From assembly GCF_030272615.1 (NCBI RefSeq), contig NC_081408.1, positions 616,712,476 to 616,776,475 on the forward strand: 64,000 nt of DNA, read 5' to 3'. Positions 12,345-24,024 of this stretch are shown here, piece after piece. Numbering within the stretch: position 1 is the stretch's first letter; every line of letters starts with the position of its first letter. Under the pieces are notes generated by a model that had not been told where the DNA came from, made no database searches, and was given only the letters and a program-made list of their open reading frames with translations. The translations under genes were made by a program, and so were the position numbers. The DNA comes from Cryptomeria japonica. Lineage: Eukaryota > Streptophyta > Pinopsida > Cupressales > Cupressaceae.

Positions 12345-12349
12345 GTTTC
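12345..12349. repeat. Target duplication GTTTC of the Tat element (left copy)
   Basis: GTTTC directly precedes the left LTR and is repeated exactly at 27334-27338 directly after the right LTR. A five-base duplication is usual for LTR retrotransposons and shows that both ends come from one insertion. Confidence 0.93.
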
Positions 12350-13464
12350 TGTGTGTGTGAAAAGTGGAATAAGAATTTGTATCTGCAAGACACAACACTT
12401 CAATCAAGTCATTACATGCATGGTTAATTAGCTATAATCAATTAATAATAAACCATAACAAATCAACCCATTTCCTTCTAAAAGATGCGAGTATAAGATT
12501 GCTCTTAGATTATTTAGCAATACCAGTGACTAGACAACATCAAGATGAAGGATTTTATCTATATGAACATGATGAATGCTAGATGGATGCAATATTGATC
12601 AAACACGATTTAAGCAACATTAAGCTAAATGATTTAATCAATATGAAATAATAAATATGCAATATATCAATGAGTCTAGAGAAAAAACAGTATAATAACG
12701 ATGTATTCTTCAGCCTCTTTTGAATGAGAGATCAGCCTGAATTTATAGAAAATTCAGAAAGATGCCAATGGCTAAGATCAAATGATGATGAGTGGTCAAG
12801 ATTTTCCAAGAGGAAGCACAATCCAGGTGAATTGATGTGATTGGATGCTTTTCTCAGTTTTAAAGGAAATTGAACTAAAATTAAGATTAAATCAAGAAAA
12901 AACTGATTTAAAGGAAATTGAACTAAAATTAAGATAAAATCAGGAAAAAACTGATTTATTATCTATTTCATTCAATTTTAATATTTAATTGTTTTAATTG
13001 CTTTCTTTGAGATTATCTATCAATTTTTAATTTGTTTTTTCAAGATTGTTTCCAATTGATTTATTTTCTCAATTAATTCCTTTCTTGGTCAATTAATTCC
13101 TTTTTTGATTTATTTCCATTTTTGAATATTTGTGCTCAATTGATTTATTTAATTGAATTAATTCCTCTTTCTTGATTTGTTTCCTTTTTTTAAGATTTAT
13201 GGCAATTTGATTTATTTAATTAAATATGCTAGGATATTTAATTAAAATAAATAAGATAATTGTTTAAAATGATTTACTTGGAATGATTAATTAAATAAAT
13301 AAATAATTAATTAATATTGAGTGATTGATTTGCCATGTGACATTTGATGATTTTAAGAATTAATTGTGTGCTCAAGATTTATTTAATTGCCTTTGGTTAG
13401 GACCTTGGTGACATTGTTGAGATTAGGGGCCCATGGTTTAGATGACCATTTTTAGGGTATTACA
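12350..13464 (-). repeat. Tat element 3' LTR
   Basis: It begins with (TG)5 AAAAGTGG and ends TTTTTAGGGTATTACA in plus-strand terms. It has the same length as the right LTR and is followed by the polypurine tract, which marks it as the 3' LTR of a minus-strand element. A 48-bp tandem duplication lies at 12862-12957, with the same duplication in the other LTR. Confidence 0.95.
12862..12957. repeat. 48-bp tandem duplication within the Tat LTR
   Basis: AAAGGAAATTGAACTAAAAT and the following 28 bases occur twice head to tail. The same pair occurs at 26730-26825 in the other LTR, so the duplication existed before this insertion. Confidence 0.9.
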
Positions 13465-13477
13465 TTTGCCCCTCTTT
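13465..13477 (-). promoter_or_regulatory. Tat polypurine tract
   Basis: The minus strand reads AAAGAGGGGCAAA immediately before TGTAATACCC, the start of the 3' LTR. This is the expected plus-strand primer for reverse transcription. Confidence 0.9.
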
Positions 13478-16149
13478 GAATTAATGTGCGAGCAGCGTGT
13501 TGGTTCAAAGAAAATTTGATGTCTAGGAGATGTCAGTTCTAAACTTGATTGATCATGAACTACATAAAAAAGCGAGGTGTTTAGCTTGATTTGAAGCGAC
13601 AAAGCTGAATGAAGTCTGATTAAAGCAATACCAATCCTGAACTTGATTGAACTAGGAACAATAGAGAGCAAAGATACTAAACTTGAACTCAATTGATCAA
13701 GAAGTGGATCTTACTGATCTAGAACTTGATTGAACTAGACACTGTGAGTGATGATAAAAAATGATCTTGAACTTGATTGATCAAGATACGATGAAGATAA
13801 ACTTTTCATCTTGATCAAGAAACGAATAAAATGTAACACTTGTTTAGATTTAGTGTGATCGAAGATACTCTTTAAACCCTTGATTGAGTTTAAATGAAAA
13901 ATCAACTTGATGAAAAGCGATGGAACTGATTAATGTAAAGAGATTGAGTCAGATAAAAGACAAATATCAGCTTGATATGAAGCGATGAAACTGATACGCC
14001 CCTAGAGATTGATTTGGTTCAGATGATCAAGAAATCTCAACTTGATATAAAGTGATGAAGTTGAGATGCCCCTAGCGATGAGGTCTTATTTGATTGATTT
14101 TCTTTAGTTGAAAAAGATTTTTTTTGCTCGACTTTCGATGAAGATTTGAAAATTTTCTCTACATTGAAGAATGTGAGGTCATAAGGTCATGAGTATGCCC
14201 CTTCAGGAGCGAAATCGAAAAATAGCGAGGGTACATGATGATAGGCAATTTTTAGTGATGGTAAGGATCTGAGCACAAATTGATTCAGAGGAATTTTTGA
14301 AAAATTTGCGAGAAATTGAGCTCAAAGTGGACTTACAGAAATTAAATTGAGATTCAGCATTGATTAACAAGAAATTGAGCACAATTAGAAGAGAGAATGA
14401 ACTTTTGATGAAAAGCACTAAGTGGTCCAAATTTTGTGAAATTGACTAGCAAAATGATCTCGATTTTCAATTTCGATCCTAAAAATGGACTCAGGACAAC
14501 CAATTTACAATCTCGTGATTTGATTTCATCATACTTGTGTTGATTGGTTATGAGATGTTGTTCTATATGCTTTATTCTATATGTATGCATTTCCTTTCAG
14601 TATAGATGAATGAATGTGAATGAGTATTGGTGTCTATTTTTCTTTCTTTTCATATGCAAATAAATGAATGTGAATGAGTAATGAGAATGAGTAATGCAAT
14701 TTTTTTTCGTTTTTCTATGCAATAAGATGAATGCAAATGAATGATAGTGAATGTATGAATCTATATAATTTGTTTATGTATGTAGCTAAACATCTCAAAA
14801 CATCGATTAGAGAAATGATGAAAAGAGACCACTTAGCGAAGAAATGATGACTCTCCAACTCTCATTCAACAGACAAAGAGGAAGCATTGTTACTATACTG
14901 AAATCACTCCAAATTCACAAAATGCATAATGAAATGCAAGATGAGATGCAAAATGAGATGCAACCTAAACCTAGTCATTGGACTTTGAAAATCTTAATTG
15001 TCATCATTGAGCGTTTTACAATTATAGCAGGCAGAATAGAGTTCATTTCTTTTCATGTGCAATATTAATTATCTTGTCCACAATGACCCTTTTTTCGTTC
15101 ATATCCTTGGACAAATTACGCATGGACCCAAATTGCACAATAAAGCAATTTCCTCAAAACAAACAAAGAAATGATGGGAACCTCCCTATAGCATTCAAAT
15201 AAGTGGAGTCAAGGTATGTGTGGCGATTTCACCTTGATGTGGAGGCTCTTATCACAGACACCTAGCTAATTTAGATGTTTCCGGATCATTAGGATCATTC
15301 CTACAAGCAAAAAAAAGAAAAGAAAATATTATGCCCCCAATCCTTGCTTCTCTTAGTCAAGATAGACTTCCTTGAGTTACTCAGAGGGATAATAATTGAA
15401 AACCAATATAAAAGACAACACACAAAGAAAATTTTCATGCATAGCTCAAACTTTTTAGTGATTATTTTCCATTTTGTTGTTTTGCTTGTTAACTCAGTGA
15501 TAAAACTATTCAGTAGTCAGGAGACAGGTAACTGACTTGGAGTGGACGACCAGGTTTCACTGACGTAAGGTTGACTTGGTTGATACTTCTTAGGACATGT
15601 AATGTGCTCTTGTCGATTACCTAAGACTAGGACAATGATTGGTTTCAAGCCATGAGGGTTCTAGTGAACTAGGATGTCACAAAAGTGACTGAAATATGTA
15701 CAAGTGAAAGCAAAGATGCGTGAAAGCGGGAATGCCAATGTTGCGTTGATAGATGGAGCGCTTGAGTACAAGAGGCGCTTGTTTACCGGGTTTTCACCTG
15801 CTTGGCAGAATTTTTTTTTTTTTTAATATCAAGGTGCCTGTTTACCAGGTTTTCACTAGGGCATTTTCTCTCTTTTTTCCTTTTTTTCTTCTGTTTTTCT
15901 TTTTCTTTTTTCTTTTTTGAATTTCTTCAGGACTTTTTCTGTTTTTTATGATTTCTTTAGGACTTTTTTTTATTTTTAGGATTTCTTCCGGACTTTTTTT
16001 ATTTTTAGGATTTCTTTAGGACATTTTTTGATTTTTATGAATTCTTCCGGACTTTTTCTAGATTTTTATGATTTCTTCCAGACTTTTTCTGATTTTTTAT
16101 GATTTCTTCAGGACTTTTCCGCCGCATAGGCAGCTGGAGCCAAAAATAT
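13478..16149 (-). other. Tat 3' non-coding region
   Basis: No reading frame of note lies between integrase and the polypurine tract. Words such as AACTTGATTGATCAAG and CTTGATATGAAGCGATGA recur from about 13540 to 14110. GAATGAGTAATG-type repeats occur at 14600-14750. A related pair, CTTGTTTACCGGGTTTTCAC and CTGTTTACCAGGTTTTCAC, lies near 15780 and 15840. Long 3' regions are common in Tat-lineage elements. Confidence 0.7.
15926..16120. repeat. About 31-bp pyrimidine-rich tandem repeat
   Basis: About six imperfect copies of a unit like GACTTTTTCTGATTTTTATG ATTTCTTCAG lie head to tail, starting near 15930, 15960, 15990, 16020, 16050 and 16081. The array sits just downstream of the integrase end in element orientation; on the sense strand it is purine-rich. 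Confidence 0.8.
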
Positions 16150-17552
16150 TTATGTAAAGAATTTCTTCAGATGGATGGTGTTAATCGGTTTGCGGAGCTG
16201 TTCTCCTTCCAATGTTGAAAGTTGATAAGCACCAGAGCCAAAAGTTGCAATAACAATATAGGGACCCAGCCAGTTGGGTTCAAACTTCCTTTTGTTATCT
16301 CGAAACTGTTGATTTTTAGGATTCTCTCTTAGAACCAAGTCACCAACCTAAAATTCTCGGTGTCAAACTTTCTTGTTATATCCTCTGGACATCCTCTTTT
16401 GATACACTCTGAGATGATCAAACACCACTTGCCAACGCTCATCTAGCAATTCGAGCTCTTGCAATCTAGATATTCTATAGTCTTCATCAGTAACAAGACC
16501 TTACAAGGAAACTCTTAGAGATGGTATTTCCACTTCAATAGGTAGTACTACCTTAGACCCATACACCAATGAAAAAGGTGTAGCCCCAGTAGGTGTTCTG
16601 ATACTTGTTCTATAAGCCCATAGTGTAGGATTGAGATGCATATGCCAATCCTTCCCGGACTTGTTCATTATTTGGTGCAAGATAGTTAGTAGGTTTTTGT
16701 CAGATGTCTCTGCTTGTCCATTACCTTGAGGGTAATATACTGAGGACTAGTGTTGTTTGATTTTAAACTTCTCACAGAGTTCATCTAGATCTTTGTTCTT
16801 AAATTGTCCTCCATTGTCTGTTATAATTGATGAAGGTATACCATACCTGCAGATGATATAATTAAGAATGAAGAGAGCTACTTGTTTGCTAGTGGCTTTG
16901 ATGAACAGAATCGCTTCTACCCACTTAGTGAAGTACTCAGTGGCAGTGCTAATGAATTTATGGCCGTTAGATGACGCGGGATATATTTGACCAATCAGAT
17001 CAAACACCCACTGTTGGAAGGGCCAATGTGTCACAAAGGGTATGAGGTCTCTTGTTGGAGCATGAATAAGGTGCCCATGTAGTTGACACTTTTCACAGGT
17101 TTTAGCAAATTTAATAGCATCTTTCTCCATGTCTGGCTAGTAGTAGCCAGCCCTTAGTAGTTTTGTGCTAAAGTTAGACCATTTGAATGGGATCCATAAA
17201 CACCTTCATGAACCTCAGATAGTGCGCATTGGGACTCTTCGGTTTCTAGACACCTAAGAAAAGTATTATCTAAACCTCGCCTGAATAGGTCATTAGCGAT
17301 GCTGACGTATTGTGAAGCATTGCGGATTAGGTTCCTTTTTTCATTGCGGGAAAGATTAGTAGGGACAACTTGGTCACACAGGTAAGAGTAAATGTGGCTA
17401 TAACGAGATGAGTCATGTCCAATAATAGAATAGACTACCTTGGACTCGGAAGAATCATAGGATGGGTAATGTAACTCTTCCACCAGGAATTCAAAACAAA
17501 AATTAGACTCCTGTAGCTGTGGTATAGATGCCAAAGTGGCCATTGCATCCAT
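16150..17552 (-). pseudogene. Tat integrase
   Basis: The N-terminal zinc-binding part spans about 17552-17100 (EVHEGVYGSH then CEKCQLHGH). The core follows with WPFQQWVFDLIGQI, KWVEAILF, the ITDNGGQF catalytic Asp at about 16810, and SSVYYPQGNGQAE holding the catalytic Glu. The C-terminal part has RENPKNQQF, KFEPNWLGPYIV and GAYQLSTLEGE (16338-16150). A shift near 17130-17160 separates the zinc part from the core. Stops in the core to C-terminal stretch sit at usual Gln or Arg codons (V*HREF*VGD, SL*GLVTDED). Family certain; inactive. Confidence 0.9.
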
Positions 17553-17998
17553 TGCTCTATTTGTTGTTCTGGGGATCTGTTGAAATGATACAGAGGTAAA
17601 TATTTCTTGAGATCATCCACCATTCTTTTATAGGGCATCAGTTTCTCATCTCTTGTCTGATATAGGTCATTGATTTGGTTGATGATGAGTTGTGAATCTC
17701 CATAGATGTGTAATTCAACAATCTTCCATTCGATGGCCAGCTTGATCCCGTTTACCAAAGCTTCATATTTTGCAATGTTGTTTGTACAAGGGCAGAGAAT
17801 CCTGTAAGCTTTTGGAATTAAATATTTTTGGGGAGTGATAAAAAGTATCACAGCACCATAACCATGTTGAGTGAAAGACCCATCAAAGAACATCTTCCAT
17901 GATTGTTTAGTAAGGTGCATGATTGATTCATCTGAAAATTCTATATGCAAAGGTTGATCGGCTTCAATTGGAGCTTCAGCAAGTTGGTCTACAATAAC
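17553..17998 (-). pseudogene. Second RNase H domain (archaeal type)
   Basis: The minus strand encodes WKMFFDGSFTQHGYGAVI, CTNNIAKYEALVNGIKLA and ELHIYGDSQLIINQIND. These supply the Asp, Glu and Asp that form the active site of a plant/archaeal-type RNase H, and the piece lies between the RT-linked RNase H and integrase. A second RNase H in this place is an established mark of the Tat lineage. It is preceded by a TAG at 17999-18001 in DQLAEAP context (usual Gln). Confidence 0.85.
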
Positions 17999-19207
17999 CT
18001 ATCCTTTGATGGCTGTACGTTCTACATATTCAATGTCAAATTCTGTAAGGACCATGACCCATTTGGCCAGTCTTCCTGTAAGCATTGCTTTACAGAGAAG
18101 ATACTTGAGTGGATCAATCTTGGCTATTAGCTTAATAGAGTGTGCCAACATAGAGTGCCTTAATTTTTGTGATGCAAAGACCAAAGCTAAGCATGCTTTC
18201 TCTATTATGGTATAATTCATTTCATATGACACCAATGTTCTACTGATGTAATAGATAGCTCATTCCTTTTTATCGTTATCTTGTTGTGCTAGAAGTGCCC
18301 CCAGTGAAGTATCTATGGCTTATATGTATAGGATCAGTGGCTTGCATTGAATCGGTGGCATTAATATGGGTGGATTAGAAAGATATTCTTTGATTTGTTG
18401 TAAGTATCCTTCACAATGTTTATCCCAATTGTATTGAATCCCTTTCCTTAATACCTTCGTGAATGGTTGAGCCTTGTCAGCTAGTTGAGATATAAAACTC
18501 CTTATGGACTAAAGACGGCCTTGTAGACTTCTCATCTGACTGATATTCTTGGGTGGAGGCATGTCCATTATAGCTTGGACCTTTTCAGGATCAACCTCAA
18601 TTCCCTTTTTTGAAATTATGTAACCAAGTAATTTTCTTGATGTGACTCCAAATGCACACTTTTTTGGATTTAAGGGGAGCTTGAACCTTTCCATTCGATC
18701 TAATATGAGGCCTAGCTCTTAAATGTGTGTAGATCTCTTCATAGTTTTTACCAGGGTGTCATCTACATAATCTTCCATGTTTTTATGCATCATATCATGG
18801 AAAATAGTGGTTACTGCTCTTTGGTAAGTTGCTCCTGCGTTCTTTAGACCAAACAGCATAACATTCCAGCAGAAGGTTCCCCACACACATGTGAAAGTTG
18901 TCTTCTCTTGATCTTCAGATGCTATCTTGATCTGATTGTAACCAGAGAATCCATCCATTAATGAATACATCTCATATCCAGTAGTCATATCTACTATCAT
19001 GTCAATGTTGGGCAATGGAAAATTATCTTTTGGACATGCCTTGTTGAGATCCTTGAAATCTATGCAAACTCTAATAGATTTATCTGCTTTTGATACAGGT
19101 ACTATGTTGGATATCCATTCTATGTAGTCTATAGCTCTGATAAATCCAGCTTTTAGCAACTTTTCTAATTCAGCCTTGACTAATAGTGCCACATGAGGAT
19201 GCATCTT
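17999..19207 (-). pseudogene. Tat reverse transcriptase and RNase H
   Basis: RT opens after a TGA at 19208-19210 with MHPHVALLVKAELEKLLKAG, then RVCIDFKDLNKACPKD, YSLMDGFSGYNQI and YVDD at 18758-18769 (active-site box). PLNPKKCAFGV and GYIISKKGIEVDPEK close the palm. The linked RNase H region reads AIDTSLGALLAQQD, AIYYISRTLVSYEMNY and CLALVFASQKLRH. It lies in one frame with the upstream protease, broken by stops at 18509-18511 (GRL*SIRS), near 18718 and near 18260. Most of these are at usual Gln or Arg codons. Confidence 0.92.
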
Positions 19208-20908
19208 TCAGAGTTTTTGTTTGACTAGTTTAACTCCTAGCATGATAGAGAGATGATGCATGATGAGATTAGGATCTAGTCCTAGCATATCTGAGTATGT
19301 CCATGCAAAGTTGATCTTCTTTTCCAAAAATAGGTTGCTGAAATCTTTTAACTCTTCTGTTGATAGTGATTGAGCTAAATGAATGATATGTGGTATCTCT
19401 TGACTCCCAATGCTCACTGGCTGAGTTGGCTCGATTAATATGGAAGATCTCTCCTGGAAGTGACTCAGCAGTATATCAAGTACCTCACCTTCAGGTGCCT
19501 CATAGAGGTTTTCACCTTTGGGTACGTCCTTTATTTTCTCTTTTTTAGAGTCCAATACCGCCACAATGTAGTTTTCACCATCAGATCTTTTATTCTTATT
19601 TTTCTTGTTTTTGTGACTAAGATACTTGATATCTGCTTCAGTCATGTTTTCATTATGTTTGTTGGTGGAAGAGTACATGGGTTCAACTGCATTGAGATAG
19701 TAGGCTAGTGTATAGTCATTAGCAAAGGTAGGTACATTCAAGGGTTGGTTATAAAGGGTGCAATCAATCAGTTCTGGATGTATTAAGGGTAAGGTTGGAA
19801 CAGGCTCAAGGGAGTTCATGGTACTATCATCATTGTTTCGAACTGACCAGTCGAGTTCCAGAAGACTACGTTGCGTATGTGTCCTGAGACCAGGAAGAGT
19901 CACGACACGATTATCATCATCCATGTTAGTATTTATTGGACCTAATTCAATCGACCTACTTCTAGCATCGTCACCTACTTTAGACTGGGCTACATGCGGT
20001 GGTATAATAGTAGACAACATCTCATTGTTCATGACAGAGTAGTCATAATGTGTTGTTGAATAGTTGTTGTCATAGGTAGAGCTCCTATCTGAGTCATCAG
20101 AGTCATAGGATGGAGTTGCTGACTCATCTTCAAGTGGTTTAGTGAAGGTATATATAGTATCAACACCCACATCATTGATGCTACAAGTTCCTTCTTGATT
20201 TGGTTCATTGATTGCTTGCATTTGACACACTTGTGGACATGACTTCAACGATTCTGTTAACCCCTGTCATCTGTTCCATTCAACTTCTTCTGGACTGATG
20301 ACTGGTTTTGTTTTTGTAGCCTCTAGTTCTTCTTGTGTAGTTTCGTACTTGATTTGTCCTATCTCATTAGGAAGATTAGTAGGTGAAGGACTTGCTTGTG
20401 TCCTTTCTTTCTCCGACTGTCAGTCATAGTCTTCTTGTCATTTTAATCTGATTTCATCTATTTCCTTTTTCATTCTTAGGTGTATCAGCTCTTGTGTGTC
20501 ATTTCTAATATCACTGAATTCTTCAAGGGTTTCTATAGTAGATGTATCTGAGATGTGATCTAGACCCCATTCATTTTCATTTGAATCAGTTTCTGAGTCA
20601 TCTACTTGTTGTCTACTAGTATATGTGACTGGAATGTTCAACGGTGCAAACAATTCTTTGATTCTATATATTTCATCCCTCATATCCTCTGGGGCGTCTA
20701 CTTCATGTGGTATCATAGCTGATATAACTGGAACTTGATTATCATATGTTTCCTCTTCCTAGGTGGGCAATTCTTTTTGTTCACCATCACATTCCTCCTA
20801 AGTTTGTTGAGTATTGATCTCTTGTATTGTTAAAGGTATTACCTTTTTCTTCCACTTACGCTAATGGCGAGGCGAGTGCTTCTAATCTGATTGCCTTCTT
20901 GGATCATA
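19208..20908 (-). pseudogene. Long acidic linker between G-patch and RT, function unknown
   Basis: About 570 codons lie between the G-patch motif and RT in the same frame. The longest stop-free piece is 346 residues (20248-19208). It is rich in Asp, Glu, Ser and Asn (SYDSDDSDRSSTYDNNYS, a DDDN run) with a basic KNKKNKNKR patch. Its end (STEELKDFSNLFLEKKINFAWTYSDM followed by GLDPNLIMHHL) is the segment that usually leads into RT in Tat/Athila-type proteins. I recognise no catalytic domain. Stops at about 20438 and 20270 break it. Confidence 0.7.
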
Positions 20909-21205
20909 TCACAGTCCAACTTTATCATTGACAGACTTAGTTTGTAACTGAATGGGTTCAACAATACCTTGGTAACACTTGCCTAGAGGACCGGTACCTG
21001 AATATCCCATGTGTTGAAGCATCTTGTATCCTGGACCATATTGTGTCAGAGAAATCTCACAATGCTGTATTTCTTTGCTTGCATTGTCTTCTTTGAAGAG
21101 CGATTTGAGAACATCATCCTCTTCTATTTCACCTGCAAGAGAAGTAGAGGACTGTATAAAGGTGCCATCATAAATGATTTTTGGAGCTGAATTTTGTGGC
21201 TTCAT
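20909..21205 (-). pseudogene. G-patch motif segment of the Tat polyprotein
   Basis: The minus strand encodes YGPGYKMLQHMGYSGTGPLG then KCYQGIVEPI. This matches the G-patch pattern: Gly and aromatic residues, a Met-Gly-aromatic core, Gly-Gly-Leu-Gly and a closing Glu-Pro-Ile. G-patch motifs bind nucleic acid or activate helicases in host proteins; betaretroviral proteases also carry one. It is in frame with the protease upstream (one stop at 21209-21211 between them) and the linker downstream, so it belongs to the element. Its role here is inferred only. Confidence 0.75.
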
Positions 21206-21211
21206 AACCTC

Positions 21212-22261
21212 TTATGGTTTTCCCGACTGTCTTGGTGATGGAGGAAGAGACGTTAGTGAGAGTATAGGCTCTATCTTGTATCCATCCATGCCAGTGTTTG
21301 TGATTTTTAATTTCTTTTCTAAATCTCTTAGAAAATATTCCAAACTTTCAGCTATAGAAGCTGCTCTATTGTTAGGAACAAAAGCATCAGCACCCTGTGT
21401 CAACACATTGCAGGTATAGCTTTCATCGGCCGGAATACCGACTTCAACTCCATTGTGAGGAAATTTCAGGCATTGATGATACGTAGATGGTACTTCTTTC
21501 ATGTCATGAATCCATGGCCTACCTAGTAAGATGTTGTATGAAAGAGGAAGATCCAAGACCTGAAAAATGACATCTCTTTCCATAGGTCCTACTCTGATTG
21601 GTAATAGTACTAGACCCTTAGAAGTTCTTTCTTCTTCATCATACGCCTTGATTGTTATCTTCTTGGTTGGATCAATAACATTTTCAGAGAATCCCAGCTG
21701 TGTCAATAGCTTGTAGGTACAAATATTCAACCCAGTGCCTCCATCTATCAAAACATGTTTAACGCGGTGTTTATGGATCATGGCTTCAATGTGAAATGGC
21801 TGGTTATGTGGGTGACTCAGTGAATTATCATCTTCTTCAGTGAATGTGAGATAATGAGGTGAAGTTTGGTGACCTACCATAGATTGAAACCGATCTACGT
21901 CCAAATCTTTAGGGACACTGGTGGTAAGTAGAGCCTTGTCTAGGACCTCTTTATGAGCAAAAGAGATCTTAAGTAGTTGTAAAATGGAGATTTGAGCATT
22001 GGTTCTCTTTAATTGTTCAACAATATTATAACCAGAAGAAGACAATTGAGCTGGTTGTTTCGATTTAGCCATGATTGTGTCTGTTTGTCTATTTGGCAGT
22101 TTTGACATTGTTTGATCAAAAGTTGGGGGACTAGCTCCTGGGAGAGAAATCTTCCTTTGAGCACAAGTCACAGCATTAGCAACTTGTGCTTGATTTTGGT
22201 GGTCTGGGACTATGATCACATTGCAATATTTAGGTTGAACAGATTCAATCATGTTGATCAC
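21212..22261 (-). pseudogene. Tat aspartic protease
   Basis: The 349-residue open piece contains PFHIEAMIHKHRVKHVLIDG followed by GTGLNICTYKLL, a retropepsin of the Tat/Athila kind with the catalytic Asp at 21743-21745 in a DGG context. ILLGRPWIHDMKEVPSTYHQ is the conserved flap-side segment. The N-terminal third is an undefined Gag-Pro spacer. The protease cuts Gag-Pol into mature proteins. It is in a different frame from gag (gag pieces start at 24024, 23625, 23274 and 23034 in one frame), which could be a normal frame change or a later indel. Confidence 0.88.
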
Positions 22262-22803
22262 ATTATCATTGTTAGTGTAAGTATAATTGACTCTAGCTCC
22301 TCCCTTGGATTTTGAGGAATCTCCTTGTTCATAAGTGGGTAAGGGATCTTTAAAGGCCTTATGATCAGCATTAGTTGTGTGATTTCCAACAATGATCTTT
22401 CCTACGTTAATGAGATCTTGGATTTCATGTCAGAGTTTCATGCAGTGGTTTATGTTATGTCCCTTGTTCCGATGGTAGTCACAGTACTCGTTTTCTCTCC
22501 ACCATTTGGGTCTAATTTCTGGGTCATAGGGTCAGGAATTATCTGGCAATGTTATTAGATTATTTGCCAATAAATTTTTAAAAGCTGATTCATATGACTC
22601 ATCTCACGCTTAGGCTTTGAGACCCAAGGCTTGTCTTTAAACCACTCTCTTGTTTTCTTTGGAGGATTTTCTGTTGTAGTTTCAGCTGCCTTGAGTGCTT
22701 GTGTGCCACTGGCCAAGTTAAATATTGTGGATTTTGTTTTTGCTTAGATAGTATCTACCACTCCATCACTAACAATGTTCTTGTTGTTGCCTTTGCTATA
22801 TTT
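22262..22803 (-). pseudogene. Gag C-terminal / Gag-Pro junction, broken
   Basis: The minus strand still encodes scattered family segments, such as REWFKDKPWVSKP, HEIQDLINVGKIIVGN and FKDPLPTYEQGD, but stops and a frame change interrupt them. No CCHC knuckle is visible. It links Gag to protease. Confidence 0.55.
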
Positions 22804-24024
22804 CTAGTATTTACTCTTTTCTTTAGAGCTAGAACCTTGCGATGTTTCTTTCCAAAGTGAGATATCTCCCTTTTTGATAAGCACGTCTTCCATTCTGAGG
22901 GCATTGTCTACCATTTTGTTGAATGAAGGGTGTACTTGCATCTGGACACTGTATTTCAATTCAGGGACTAAGTTGTTGACGAAGATGTCAATTTTCTCAA
23001 GATCTGGGATGGTCTGTGAATATCTAGAGAACATCTTTCTCCATCATTGGAGGAAAGTGAGAAAGGGTTCTCTTGTCTTTTGTCTGGTATTGAAAATCTC
23101 TATCATGGTGGTTGGGTGACGAATTTTATATGAGTATTGTTGTAAAAATAGTTGGATTAGTTCTTCAAATGTTTTTATACCTTTGGGTAGGCTTGTGAAC
23201 CATTCCATTTCTTGGCCTCCTAAACTCTTTGGAAAAAGGTGCAAAAGGTATGTTTGATCATGCATAAACTCCATACAAGTGGCACAAAACTCTCTGACAT
23301 GATCTTGAGGATCTGAGGTACCATCATACTTGTCAAATTTTGGGATCTCAACTCATGAAGGAAATGGAGACATGTAAAGGTTTTTGTCAAATGAGAATGG
23401 GCATATTGTGTCCAAAGAATATTGTTTTGGTGTTTTATCTTTGTTTTCTATTCTTGTGACTGCAGTTTGTAATGTTTGCATTTGTTTTCTCATTTTTCCA
23501 CATGGTGTCTCTTCCTCTTTAGCAATGAGGGCCTCCACATTATAACCAGTAGGGAGTTTGGCACCTTGTTTTGCTAATTCTAGGAAATAGTCTTCTTTTT
23601 CCCTAGCCATGATGACCTTCATCATTTTCCGGAATTCTTTATTATTCTAACATCTATATACTTCATCTTCAAGAGGTTCAGGAAGCTCAGATTTAGTTGA
23701 AGAATCACTGTCAGTGGCATGATTGCTAAAGTCATCGTGAGTGTTTTGTTTATTAGCTTCTCTTTCTTGTCTTTCCCCAGACATGGTGGGAGATAGGCGC
23801 TGACCAAGGATTGGTATGTTGTAAACCGGTATCTGTGATGAGAATGGTATCTGTGACGAGGATGGTTTATTGTAAAAAAGATTTTCTTTGTAAAACGGAT
23901 TGTTGTTGGTCAAAAAGGGTGTCTCTTTTTCTTTGTCCTTTTTGTTGCGAGAGTTTCTGGTTTGAACGGGCATTTTGTAACCAACGGGACCGAGAGCGGG
24001 ATGTGTTGTAGAAGTCAAGATCAA
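22804..24024 (-). pseudogene. Tat Gag
   Basis: One frame holds four open pieces. The first (from an ATG at 24024, or MPVQTRNS at 23970) is polar and low in complexity. The second has REKEDYFLELAKQGAKLPTG and a short helical stretch. The third carries VEIPKFDKYDGTSDP, FPKSLGGQEMEWFTSLPKG and FEELIQLFLQQYS, the retrotransposon Gag core. The fourth has KMFSRYSQTIPDLEKIDIFV and VQMQVHPSFNKMVDNALRME. The stops at 23350-23352 and 23041-23043 are TGA where RVEIPK and RWRKMF are expected (Arg CGA to TGA). Confidence 0.88.

Noticed and set aside
20909-21205. Exon of a host G-patch protein
   Set aside because: It is in the same frame and orientation as the flanking protease and linker inside an element with matching LTRs and target duplication.
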